Source: an uncultured Eggerthellaceae bacterium
GTDB taxonomy: Bacteria; Actinomycetota; Coriobacteriia; Coriobacteriales; Eggerthellaceae
Reading direction: 5' to 3'
Length of the DNA stretch: 64,000 nt
Assembly (NCBI GenBank): GCA_905234785.1
Contig: CAJOIP010000004.1
Location: forward strand, 1-64,000
Part shown: positions 1-7,921 of the stretch, in pieces
Layout: each line of letters begins with the position of its first letter
Numbering within the stretch: the stretch's first letter is position 1
Position numbers and translations under genes: made by a program
The notes under the pieces: generated by a model
Database searches by the model: none
The model's input: the letters and a program-made list of their open reading frames with translations, nothing else
What the model was told of the DNA's origin: nothing

Positions 1-249
1 CCCACCGACGGCGCCCTTTACTGCTTCGTCAGCAGGGATTGCGAGAAGATGAAGCTCTTGCGCTTCGAGACCAACGGCTGGTGCCTCTACTACGTCCGCC
101 TCGCCGAGGGAGGGTTCCGCTGGGTCCACCGCGAGGACGGCGACGTGGCGCTGCAGATCGAGCGCAGGCAGCTGATATGGCTGCTCGACGGCCTCGACTT
201 CGAGCAGCCGCAAGCGCCGCAACCGGTCACCGCCAAGGCGGTCCTCTGA
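1..249 (+). CDS. tnpB: IS66 accessory protein TnpB, C-terminal part (5' end outside window)
   Basis: The frame is open from base 1 and reads ALYCFVSRDCEKMKLLRFETN, then a W-x-L-Y-Y-x-R-L run and a GxFRW-like sequence. This is the conserved core of IS66 Orf2/TnpB (the YxFxxRxxxxxKxLxWDxxGFxLxxKRLExGxF pattern). TnpB is needed for transposition of IS66 elements, but its biochemical role is not established. About 82 residues are visible; a full protein is about 110-120 residues. The ATG at 49 is internal to the family alignment and is not the true start. It lies 45 bp upstream of tnpC, as is usual for these elements. Confidence 0.8.
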   Translation, partial: PTDGALYCFVSRDCEKMKLLRFETNGWCLYYVRLAEGGFRWVHREDGDVALQIERRQLIWLLDGLDFEQPQAPQPVTAKAVL

Positions 250-294
250 CCTAAATATGGTTGTTGACCTGCGGATACATGGGATAATATACCC

Positions 295-2089
295 ATGAGA
301 AAGAAGCCTTCCGCAAACGTTTCCCCCACACCGGAGCAGCAGGTCGCTACGCTGCGCTCGCAACTGGAATCGCTCGCGCGCGACAACGAGGCGCTCGCCG
401 CCGACAACGCCAGGCTGGCCCGCGAGGCCGCCGAGAGCGCGGCGGCGGTGGCCGACATGTCGGCGAAGGTGCAGGACCTCGAGGGCAAGATGGCCCGGCT
501 CGTGGAGATGATGAAGCTCGCCAACATGCGCTTCTTCGGCAGCAAGTCCGAGAAGGTGGTTCCCGAGCAGCTCTCCCTGTTCAACGACGCGGAGGCCGAC
601 GCGGACCCGTCCGTTCCCGAGCCCGGGCTCGCCTGCGGCGGAGATTCCCCCGCGAAGCCCAGGAGGCGGGGCGGAAAGCGCCGCATCGACACGTCCAAGC
701 TCGAGCGCGTCGTCGTCGAGCACGTCATGGAGGACGCGTCCTGCCCGCGCTGCGGGGAGGCCATGTCCGAGATGAAGGTCGAGGTCACCGAGGTCATCCG
801 CCTGGTGCCCGCGCACCTGGTCGTCGAGGAGCACCGCCGCCACGTCTACAGGTGCAAGCCCTGCTGCGACGACAACGCCGCGGGCGGCGAGTCGAAGTCG
901 CAGATCGTGCGCGCCCCGATGCCGGCGCTCACGCCCATCCCCGGCTCGTTCGCGACGGCGTCCATGCTCTCCTACGTGATCAACGCGAAGTACGCCAACT
1001 CCATGCCCTACTACCGGCTCGAGGAGGACTTCCGCAGCATAGGCGCGGAAGTCAGCCGCCAGGACATGGCGAACTGGACGATCAACGCGCACGAGCGGTG
1101 GCTGTCGCTGATACATGCCCGCATGAAGGAGAAGCTCCTGGAATGCAGGTACCTGAACTGCGACGAGTCGGAAGTGCAGGTAGGAGGCCAAGCAGAAGTC
1201 CTACATGTGGCTGTTCAGGAGCGGCCCGCACGAGACGCCCAACTGCATATTCGAATACCACCCGACCCGCTCGGGCGACGTGCCGCGCGCCTTCCTCGGC
1301 GAGGATTGGTCGGGATACCTCACCACCGACGGGTACGAACCCTACTTCAACCTGGGGATAGAGGGCGTCACGAACACGGCGTGCCTCGTGCACGTGCGCC
1401 GCAAGTTCGCCGAGATCGTCAAGGTCGCAGGCGGCGACGCCGTGTGCGAGGGAGCCGATTCGGTCGCCTTGGAGGCCCGCCGCCGCATAGACCGCATGTT
1501 CCGGATCGACTCCAAATTCGACGAGATGGACCCGGAGGCCCGCCGCAAGGCGCGCGAGAAGAAGCTCCGACCACACATGAAATCGTTCAAGGCGTGGGCC
1601 GAGGCGGCGGTCGCGAAAGTCGTGCCGAAGATGCCGCTGCACGACGCGCTGCTCTACGCGCTCAAGTACTGGCCCTACGTCATGAACGTGCTGAAGGACG
1701 GCCGCCTCGGCCTGGACAACAACATCAGCGAGCGCGCCGTCAAGGCCTTCGTCATCGGGAGGAAGAACTGGCTTTTCTCCGATACGACCAGGGGCGCCGA
1801 CGCTTCCGCGGCCATCTACTCGATCGTCGTCACCGCCAAGCTCAACGGGCTCAACCAACGCGCCTACCTCGAATGGCTCCTGACGGAGATGCCCAACGAC
1901 GACGGGCTCGGCGAACCTGGGCGCATCGACCGCTACCTGCCATGGTCCGAAGACGTCCCCGCGAATTGCCGCCTGAGCGCCGAGAGGGCCGAGGAGGCCG
2001 CCGAGATGCCCGACGAGCCGATCGTGGACGCAGAGACCCTGGAAGCGGCGTTGGAAAGCTCCAATAGCTTTACAACCGCCGTCCAATAG
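295..2089 (+). pseudogene. tnpC: IS66 transposase TnpC, broken by a deletion and frameshift near 1183
   Basis: The first part (295 to about 1183) carries an N-terminal coiled coil, the FFGSKSEK motif, a zinc-binding CPRCGE segment and the first catalytic Asp in NCDESEVQV. The protein then continues in another frame, starting about 1184, with EAKQKSYMWLF, the second Asp in TTDGYEPYF and the catalytic Glu in NNISERAVK. In intact relatives VQV is followed by roughly seven residues of the type LKEPGKK before the QSKSYMW block; most of these codons are missing here. So a short out-of-frame deletion, not a single-base change, has separated the DDE residues. The first frame runs on uselessly to 2067. 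Programmed frameshifting is unlikely, because a stop codon (TAG 1181-1183) bounds the second frame just at the junction. Confidence 0.8.
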
Positions 2090-2130
2090 GATTCCAGTTG
2101 TCACTTGGAATACTCCAATAGCTTTCCAAC
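2059..2130 (+). repeat. 18-bp direct repeat near the right end of the IS66 element
   Basis: CTCCAATAGCTTTACAAC at 2059-2076 recurs with one change (CTCCAATAGCTTTCCAAC) at 2113-2130, 54 bp apart. GTTGGAAAGCT at 2050-2060 is also the reverse complement of the end of the second copy. The repeats straddle the end of tnpC and lie just inside the element's right terminus, so they may be subterminal transposase-binding sites. That role is inferred from position only. Confidence 0.6.
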
Positions 2131-2153
2131 TACGCGGTGGTTTTGGCGCTTAC

Positions 2154-2880
2154 GATGCTCGTGCGGTCGCGGGTCGGCGAGGTGTACATGACCATCGACG
2201 GATTCGAGGAAACGCATAACGCCCGCCGCGTTTCCGCTGTCGGCCTCAACTCAGCCGCCAAGCTGTTCGTGAAGCATGGCATCAAAGCCTCCGCGACCAT
2301 GAACGTCGACAAGGTGAACTGGCCTCAGTTCCACGACCTGCGCGACATGCTGCGCGAGGAAGTGGGAATCGACCTTCATGCTGGGCGCCTGTGCGACTAC
2401 GGCTACTTCTTCGGCACGCGCGACTTCAAGAAGCCCGCCTTCGACTTGTTCGAGCACGACGAGTATTCGCGCCTCGTGCACGACGAGTTCGTCCTCGGGG
2501 GATATGACGCAGAGAAGCTCCGCGACTTGCTCAGCCCGGTTCCGCGGTTCTGCAACGGCCAGCGCCACAACTACTACATCATCGACACGCTAGGCGATGT
2601 GTACATGTGCGATGGCTATATCGGCGAGCAGGACCATGTCGTGTTCAACGTGAAAGACGAGCCGGCGGGCGAGTGCCTTCGCATGGTGAGCCACGACCCG
2701 TACGAAAGCGAACAATGCCGCGCTTGCCACTTGCTTCCCATATGCCAGGGCAACTGCGATTGGGAGCGTCGCGCAACCGGCATGCAGTGCCATCCGCTCT
2801 TGACGACGATGCCCGATTACCTCAACGATTACCGTTCGTGTTTCGGAGAACGAGAAGGCCATTACCAGCGCTTCGCGTAA
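2154..2880 (+). pseudogene. Radical SAM/SPASM maturase-type protein, N-terminal half removed by IS66
   Basis: The remaining 240 or so residues contain the end of a radical SAM barrel (GEVYMTIDGFEETHNARR) and a complete SPASM/twitch-like C-terminus. That C-terminus has cysteines in RFCNGQ, VYMCDGYIG, CRACHLLPICQGNCDWER and MQCHPL. SPASM domains bind auxiliary Fe-S clusters and are typical of peptide-modifying enzymes and anaerobic sulfatase maturases. The CxxxCxxC motif that binds the catalytic cluster is absent, because the sequence before 2154 belongs to the IS66 end. An in-frame TAG inside the IS at 2119-2121 blocks any longer fusion. No precursor peptide gene is visible, so the substrate is unknown. 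Confidence 0.8.
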
Positions 2881-2932
2881 CATGGCAACTGATCGGTCTT
2901 TGGCAAACCGCCGTTACTCCATCGGGGAAGCG

Positions 2933-2952
2933 AAGGCCTGATGACAGGCCTT
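2933..2952 (+). terminator. Hairpin after the radical SAM remnant
   Basis: AAGGCCTG (2933-2940) pairs perfectly with CAGGCCTT (2945-2952) around an ATGA loop, about 50 bp after the stop codon. There is no strong T run, so termination is plausible but not certain. Confidence 0.45.
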
Positions 2953-3697
2953 ACGAGATCAAGAACCGTTAATCAGCATTACTTGGTTTCATATATCACA
3001 ACTTTACATAACGTAGATTATCAGAAATACGTAACATAAAAGTCTTTGCGTGAATGGTAGCTCGGATTGGCCTACGAACGGTTTAAACGCATTTTACATC
3101 ACGTTATTGTTGCTGTTCTTAGGTTCTCTCCCTTGTGGTTGATTCCCACATGCTTCCAGCTATTCATTCCTCGCATTCATATCTCTAAGGTTTGCTGTAA
3201 ATCTCTTAACTTTCAAACTGTTAGATTCAAGCATTCGCTCATACAGTCGATATTTATGCTTCGTGCAGCAAATTTTAAGTTTCATGCAGCGATATCGGCT
3301 CCATGTGTATCAATCTTTCTTGAATTGTTGGAATACGGTGCACATGTGCATCGTATCTATCATTTTCGATATACATGGACCTGATATGGCTGCATGAAAA
3401 TCGAAAAATGCTGCAAATGGCCTATTACGGGCAAGAAATAACTTTGAAGCGCTCGATTTCACGATATCTTAGTCGACTGTGGTTGAAAACGGGCCTTAGA
3501 ATGGCTCTCAGCGATTTTAAGCCTATGACCTGCTGAAACACATACATCACTATCGAATTATCTCGAAAGAAGAACGGAAATGACCGTTCAGGGGCATAAT
3601 GTGCCGCTCGTGCATTCCATAGCAATTCGCTTCGTTGACTTGGAATGCGTTCGGCTCAAGAATCGAAGCGTTAAACATGCGCATGAAAGGAACTGAC
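2953..3697. other. AT-rich intergenic region without a convincing gene
   Basis: This stretch is much richer in A and T than the flanks. Its open frames (for example 3067-3384 plus) have no recognisable domain, no good ribosome binding site and poor codon bias. Near its end are nested inverted repeats: GCATTCCA (3612-3619) with TGGAATGC (3641-3648), and CGCTTCG (3628-3634) with CGAAGCG (3664-3670). Together they could form a structured leader or operator for the gene at 3698. The base composition suggests acquired or decayed DNA. Confidence 0.5.
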
Positions 3698-4072
3698 ATG
3701 AAGATCGCCATCCCAAGCGAGACAGCTGAAGGACTTGCTTCTGCGAGAAGCGGGCATTTCGGGCATACGCCGTATTTCACGATTGTCGAATACGATGACG
3801 GTATGAACATCGTCTCGGCAGAGCCGGTCAAGAACGTCGATCATGACCAATACGGGTGCGGCGGCGTTATTCAGTACGTGCTGGGGCTTGGCGTCGATGG
3901 AATCCTGACTGCCGGCATGGGCATGCCGCCGCTGATGCGGTTCACGGAAAACGGCGTGACCGTGTACGGCGAATTCCAGACGCCGAATGTCGGAGACGTC
4001 GCGAAGCTATTTGCCGAAGGCCGCGTCGAGCGCATGTCGCCCGAAGACGCCTGCAACCACCATAACCATTAG
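3698..4072 (+). CDS. NifX/NifB-type dinitrogenase iron-molybdenum cofactor-binding domain protein
   Basis: The 124-residue protein starts MKIAIPSE and has the compact fold signature of the Di-Nase_FeMo-co family: a SGHFGHTPYFTI motif, a central GCGG, and GVDGILTAGMGM followed by the VTVYGEF strand. It ends in a histidine-rich tail (CNHHNH) that could bind metal. Family members bind metal clusters in nitrogenase maturation, but stand-alone copies are common in anaerobes that do not fix nitrogen and have unclear roles. I chose the ATG at 3698 because AAAGGA precedes it at good spacing; upstream in-frame ATGs at 3635 and 3677 lack this. It converges on nrfH, which suggests but does not prove a link to metal or redox handling. 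Confidence 0.8.
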   Translation: MKIAIPSETAEGLASARSGHFGHTPYFTIVEYDDGMNIVSAEPVKNVDHDQYGCGGVIQYVLGLGVDGILTAGMGMPPLMRFTENGVTVYGEFQTPNVGDVAKLFAEGRVERMSPEDACNHHNH

Positions 4073-4101
4073 AACGCGCGAAACTTCACCCCGTTAGCAA
4101 A

Positions 4102-4133
4102 GGAGCCAGCTGACGTTCGCATCAGCCGGCTCC
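4102..4133. terminator. Bidirectional terminator hairpin between convergent genes
   Basis: GGAGCCAGCTGA (4102-4113) pairs with TCAGCCGGCTCC (4122-4133) with one wobble, between the stop codons of the convergent NifX-like gene and nrfH. Confidence 0.65.
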
Positions 4134-4145
4134 TATGTTCGATGT

Positions 4146-4167
4146 TGTTCGATTTAAAAATCGAACA
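4146..4167. terminator. Second palindrome in the same convergent gap
   Basis: TGTTCGATTT (4146-4155) and AAATCGAACA (4158-4167) form a perfect 10-bp stem with a 2-base loop, only a few bases past the nrfH stop. It ends in an A/T-rich run on both strands and could terminate in either direction. It could equally be an operator-like palindrome. Confidence 0.5.
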
Positions 4168-4173
4168 TATGTA

Positions 4174-4887
4174 TTATACGCTATAACCGGTCTTCAGGAG
4201 CTCTTGGGCTTCGTCGTACGTGACCCAGCCGTCAGGTAGCTCCACGTTTTCATGCTCATGGCACGCCGTGCAAACGATCGTGGACGCACGATGTCCCTTA
4301 TGGCAATCGTTGCATTCGAGCGAAAGCGCCTGATGATGCTGTTCATGCGGGTTGAACGCGCGGCTCGAAGTCGACTGGGCGAGCTTGGCGTAGCTCAGCT
4401 GCCCATCGTCACCGAGCAAGTACACATGGCAGTTCTCGTTCGCGCAGAAGCTCTCCCCTGTCTTGCCGTCCCACGACTGAAGGCCCGAAAGCGTTCGCTC
4501 GTTACGCGGCATAGGGTAGTTGCCTGTGACATAGTTCATGCCGTCGTGCGCGAGTTCCACGAAGTTCGGGACATGGCAATCGACGCACACGATCTCCGGC
4601 TTCGCAGTCGACTTGGTGTTGCGGTGCAGCACGGCCATCATGGCGTTGGTGTTCGAAACCTCGTTGCCGTACTTATCGGTTCCCGCGACACCTTGCTCTT
4701 GCATGTAGTTGTCGACATAGGTGCCTTCGATATGGCACATGGTCGAGCAGAAGCTCGGCTGTTCGTGCCAGATCATCATGCCGGCGCCAACCGCCACGAG
4801 CACGACGACGATGACGCCGACAATGGCGAGTTTCTTATGGCCCTTTTTCTTGGGGGCCGGCTGATTGTCTTTTCGTTCTTCGCTCAT
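4174..4887 (-). CDS. nrfH: NrfH-like membrane-anchored multihaem cytochrome c, quinol-oxidising partner of NrfA
   Basis: The 237-residue protein has one N-terminal membrane helix (about residues 20-40) and then an extracytoplasmic haem domain, as in the NapC/NirT/NrfH family. NrfH takes electrons from menaquinol and passes them to NrfA. Five haem-binding motifs can be read: CSTMCH (47-52), CVDCH (101-105), CANENCH (148-154), CNDCH (192-196) and CTACH (206-210). The first has three and the third four residues between the cysteines, unlike standard CxxCH, and classical NrfH has only four haems. The ATG at 4887 is preceded by GGAAGGAG; an upstream in-frame start (4911) is less well placed. It follows nrfA by 33 bp in the same transcription unit. 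Confidence 0.85.
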   Translation of the reverse strand: MSEERKDNQPAPKKKGHKKLAIVGVIVVVLVAVGAGMMIWHEQPSFCSTMCHIEGTYVDNYMQEQGVAGTDKYGNEVSNTNAMMAVLHRNTKSTAKPEIVCVDCHVPNFVELAHDGMNYVTGNYPMPRNERTLSGLQSWDGKTGESFCANENCHVYLLGDDGQLSYAKLAQSTSSRAFNPHEQHHQALSLECNDCHKGHRASTIVCTACHEHENVELPDGWVTYDEAQELLKTGYSV

Positions 4888-4920
4888 GCCGCGCTCCTTC
4901 CGACACGTCAAAAGGGAATT

Positions 4921-6396
4921 TTACGCGGCTACCGAAGACATGCCAAGCAGGGCGTCGGCTTCGTCAAGGAGCTCGTTGCCCTTGTCGAGGCAGTAACGGT
5001 AGTACGTCGGGTTGTGGGCTCCTTCGCTGTTTTCAGCAGCAGCAAGGTTCCAGTAGTAGCATGACGCGCGCTGCAGCCATTGCAAGCGCTCGAGCGTTGC
5101 GGAGTCAATGCCGTTTTTGGCGGCAAAATCAGCATCGAGCGTAAGGACCTTCTCGCCGTCCTTGTCTTGCTCGGTGGCCACCTTCGTCTCGAGGTTCTTG
5201 ATGTAGCGCTCGCAGCGCTCTCCGAGCTTCGTCGTGGCGGGGTCGATCTCGTTTTGCCAAGCGCGGACCTCGGCCTTGATGTCGGCGTGGCATGTGCTGC
5301 AGTCGCGGTCGATGAGCTCTTGGTTGTCGAGCGGGCTGACCCACTCGTGGCTGGCGTACGTCGTGCCGTCAGCGGCGGTCGTGGTGGCCATGTGGCAATC
5401 GTTGCAGTCGTAACCGAGGTTCTGCATATGCGAGCCCTGGGGCAGGATCTCGTTGTCGCCGCCGTAGACGAACTCGTATTCGGCATGGCGGATGGCGAGC
5501 ATCTTGGCGCCGGTGGAAGCATACGTCCAGTCGACGAAATCGTGGTCGTCATACCACTGGAGGGCCTTTTCAGGAACCATGTCGCTACGCCCGTTGTCGT
5601 ACGGGCTCGTGGGAATGGAGGTGCCGGGTGCCATGGAGTAGTCGCAATGGCACTGGCCGCAAACCTCGCCGTTGATGGTGTTGCCGGCGTCGTCGCCCAT
5701 CGAGCGGACCCACTCGGCGCGATCGACTTCGAGGTACACCTCGCCGTTCAACATGGGCGTGTTGGCATGGCAGCTGGCGCAGCTGATGTTCTCGTCGAGG
5801 TCCCCGATGACCTCGTTGAACGGCAGGGCATGCACGCGCTCGCCTTCCATGTCGACCAGGTTCGAGTACTGCGGCGACTTGCAGGTGATGCAAGCAGCCT
5901 TGGTTTTCGTGCCGTCGGCGACGCGGCCGTTATGCGTGACCGTCCAAAGCGAGTAGACATGGCTTGCGGGTTCGGTGTAGTACTTGGCATAACCATAGCC
6001 CTTGCCGAGCGTCTTGATTTCGGGATTGGTCTCGAGATAGTCCATCTTGTTTGCATCGGCGTACTCGTAATCCTCGGGAAGCGCGCTCGTCACGTCCTCT
6101 GTTTCAGAAGCATAGCCTTCCGCGCAATACGGGTTCTCGAGGTAATCCGTTGCAGGAGGTGTGTTCGAGGCGTTGGCGAGATACGACTCATACTCGTATG
6201 GGTACGCCTCGGCCCATTGTGCCGCCTTGACCACTCCGTATTTGTCAGGCGTGGGCGTAATGTCGGCCTGGGCGACGTTTGGCGTGGGGTTTCCGACCTG
6301 AGTCGTGTTCGCCTTGGGAGCGCACGCGGCAAACCCTGCGACCACTGCCACGATGGCCACAACGCATACCGTGATTACGAGCTTCTTGTTCTTCAT
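4921..6396 (-). CDS. nrfA: Ammonia-forming cytochrome c nitrite reductase (pentahaem NrfA)
   Basis: NrfA reduces nitrite to ammonium with six electrons outside the membrane. The 491-residue protein has a lipoprotein signal (lipobox GFAAC, Cys25), fitting a monoderm that must tether it. The active-site haem motif is CITCK (169-173), where lysine replaces the usual histidine; four further motifs are CASCH (206), CGQCH (246), CNDCH (331) and CSTCH (366). The segment after the third haem (KALQWYDDHDFVDW) and the KMLAIRHAEYE helix match the family. It is first in an nrfA-nrfH unit read from the 6397-6577 region and needs the nearby Ccm system; the CxxCK haem usually requires a dedicated lyase in some bacteria, and none is seen here. 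Confidence 0.95.
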   Translation of the reverse strand: MKNKKLVITVCVVAIVAVVAGFAACAPKANTTQVGNPTPNVAQADITPTPDKYGVVKAAQWAEAYPYEYESYLANASNTPPATDYLENPYCAEGYASETEDVTSALPEDYEYADANKMDYLETNPEIKTLGKGYGYAKYYTEPASHVYSLWTVTHNGRVADGTKTKAACITCKSPQYSNLVDMEGERVHALPFNEVIGDLDENISCASCHANTPMLNGEVYLEVDRAEWVRSMGDDAGNTINGEVCGQCHCDYSMAPGTSIPTSPYDNGRSDMVPEKALQWYDDHDFVDWTYASTGAKMLAIRHAEYEFVYGGDNEILPQGSHMQNLGYDCNDCHMATTTAADGTTYASHEWVSPLDNQELIDRDCSTCHADIKAEVRAWQNEIDPATTKLGERCERYIKNLETKVATEQDKDGEKVLTLDADFAAKNGIDSATLERLQWLQRASCYYWNLAAAENSEGAHNPTYYRYCLDKGNELLDEADALLGMSSVAA

Positions 6397-6577
6397 GGAA
6401 GGCCCTCTCTCGTGAACCTATACCCAGATATGAGCATTCTATGACGGCGATAACAATTGGGAAATATACACTTTGCGGCCAAAAAGTCAGGACACTTTTG
6501 ACCTGCATACTCGCCTAAACTGTATTGCAAGTTAAAGCGATAACAATACGTATTCGTTTCGAAGAGGATCGGTGCCA
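6397..6577. promoter_or_regulatory. Divergent nrfA / mocR control region with an 11-bp direct repeat
   Basis: Between the divergent genes, GCGATAACAAT occurs at 6447-6457 and again at 6537-6547, same orientation, exactly 90 bp apart. Direct repeats in the divergent promoter are the usual operator form for MocR/PdxR regulators, so these are candidate sites for the adjacent gene product. A second element, CAAAGTGTATA on the minus strand (6465-6475), is identical to one upstream of ccmE (13235-13245). It could be an extended -10 promoter (TG followed by TATATT) or a shared activator site. The nrfA ribosome site is GAGAGAGGG. Confidence 0.6.
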
Positions 6578-7819
6578 ATGCCATCGCTCGACAGGAACAG
6601 CCCGGTTCCGTACTACCAGCAGGTATACGAGCAGATATCTGAAGGTATCGAGAGCGGCGTTTACCCAGCTGGGAAAAGGCTGCCCTCCATCCGTGAATGC
6701 GCGCGCGAGCTCGGCGTTTCCAACACGACGATAGAGCTTGCCTATCAGCGGCTCGTCGAAGAGGGCTACATCGAAGCTAAGCGCGGTAGCGGATTCACGA
6801 TTTGCGAAATCGGCATTGGCCCCGATAAAGCGTTCGCGGAGTATTCGGAGGAATACCGGCAGGAGCGCGAGAAACTCGAAGCGCACTCGCGCGAACTGTC
6901 TCGGCAGGCGAAGCCGACGTTCGATTTCGCCTATGACTCCGTCGACGCATCGACGTTTCCCTTCAATGCCTGGGCGCGCAAATGCCGAGACGTGTTTTTC
7001 AGCGAAGGCGCTCAAGCGGCATGCTTGCACAACGACCGTCAGGGCCTCGCGGATCTGCGCGAGCAGATTTCGCATTACCTGCAAAGCGAGTACGGGGTTA
7101 CCTGCACGCCTGAGCAAGTGCTCGTCATGCCGACGACAAAAGACCTTGTTACAGAGATAACCATGTTGTTCGATCCCGAGGACACCGTTGTGGCCATGGA
7201 AGAGCCCGGCTACGACGAGGTCGGAAAGCGCATGCGCGAACGGGGGTGCGACGTGCGCTTGGTGCCCGTTTGCCCCTACCCTGCCGAAGAGGAAGCCGAA
7301 AAGCTCTTGCAGGGCGTATCGCTTTTATTCGCCACGCCCGCATGCCAGTTCCCAACGAACCACGTCATGCCCATCGATATGCGAAAGTCGCTTGTAACGT
7401 GGGCTAGCGAACACGGCGCCTACGTAATAGACGATGAATACGGATGGGAGTTTCAGTCGGGTGTAGCGCGCATGCCGTCGTTGGCGGCCCTCGACGACGC
7501 CGGACACGTCATCACCATTGGAACGTTCTCGAACTCGTTTACGCCGGCTGTAAGCCTCAGCTATGCCACGTTGCCGCCGAAGCTCATGCTGAAATGGCGC
7601 GAAACGCGCCGCGATGCGCATACTCAGGTTCCGTGGCAGACGCAAGCTGCGATGGCGCAATTCATGTCAGAAGGCCATTGGCGCACGCACATCCGCAAGC
7701 TGAGGACCTCGGTGCTGAACAAGCGCGAAAGGGTCCTGAAGGCGATTCGAGGGCATATGGGCGATGCGGTCGATGAGGTTATGCTGGCATATCCGCCGAG
7801 AGAATCGATGCAGGCATAA
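6578..7819 (+). CDS. MocR-type GntR/aminotransferase-fold regulator, PLP lysine lost and C-terminus decayed
   Basis: Residues 1-75 form a GntR-family winged helix (PYYQQVYEQI, LPSIRECARELGVSNTTI, RLVEEGYIEAKRGSG). The rest is a class I aminotransferase-like domain with DDEYGWEFQ and GTFSN. In MocR proteins the sequence GTFSK carries the lysine that binds pyridoxal phosphate; here it is Asn319. The frame stops at 7819, but the next bases in another frame read SAERIDAGIKALAEAWDV and stop at 7848. That is a typical MocR C-terminus, so an out-of-frame deletion has removed roughly 70 residues before it. AGAGGA fits the ATG at 6578 better than the GTG at 6572. It is divergent from nrfA, which is its likely target; it may still bind DNA. 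Confidence 0.8.
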   Translation: MPSLDRNSPVPYYQQVYEQISEGIESGVYPAGKRLPSIRECARELGVSNTTIELAYQRLVEEGYIEAKRGSGFTICEIGIGPDKAFAEYSEEYRQEREKLEAHSRELSRQAKPTFDFAYDSVDASTFPFNAWARKCRDVFFSEGAQAACLHNDRQGLADLREQISHYLQSEYGVTCTPEQVLVMPTTKDLVTEITMLFDPEDTVVAMEEPGYDEVGKRMRERGCDVRLVPVCPYPAEEEAEKLLQGVSLLFATPACQFPTNHVMPIDMRKSLVTWASEHGAYVIDDEYGWEFQSGVARMPSLAALDDAGHVITIGTFSNSFTPAVSLSYATLPPKLMLKWRETRRDAHTQVPWQTQAAMAQFMSEGHWRTHIRKLRTSVLNKRERVLKAIRGHMGDAVDEVMLAYPPRESMQA

Positions 7820-7847
7820 AGGCCCTGGCAGAAGCGTGGGATGTGTA

Positions 7848-7911
7848 GCAATCAATCACCTCGGAGGAAACTGATTATGAATAATCAGTTTCCTCCGAGG
7901 TGATTGATTGC
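7848..7911. repeat. Perfect 31-bp palindrome between convergent genes
   Basis: Positions 7848-7878 are the exact reverse complement of 7881-7911, separated by two bases (GA). It starts on the last base of the ancestral mocR stop codon and ends 10 bp before the ccmD stop. It probably serves as a bidirectional terminator, although no T run follows on either side. The length and perfection go well beyond a normal intrinsic terminator and suggest a recent origin or selection on the hairpin. Confidence 0.85.
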
Positions 7912-7921
7912 CCGAACGGCG

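Larger units (their letters stand above)
1..2153 (+). mobile_element. IS66-family insertion sequence, right part (left end outside the window)
   Basis: Two adjacent plus-strand reading frames match the IS66 layout: the end of TnpB, then a TnpC transposase. The last nine bases, GGCGCTTAC at 2145-2153, are the reverse complement of GTAAGCGCC, the usual start of IS66-family terminal repeats, so I place the right end at 2153. A radical SAM reading frame resumes directly after it. IS66 elements normally make an 8-bp target duplication, which would here begin GATGCTCG at 2154; the left copy lies outside the window. The transposase is frameshifted, so this copy probably cannot move by itself. Confidence 0.85.

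Noticed and set aside
3067-3384. 105-codon plus-strand frame in the AT-rich gap
   Set aside because: No ribosome site, no domain and composition like non-coding DNA.
3425-3831. Minus-strand short frames around the NifX-like gene
   Set aside because: They overlap the better supported plus-strand gene or AT-rich spacer and show no similarity.
6447-6547. Resemblance of the GATAACAAT repeats to a lac operator core
   Set aside because: No LacI-family regulator or palindromic partner is present, so the likeness is coincidental.
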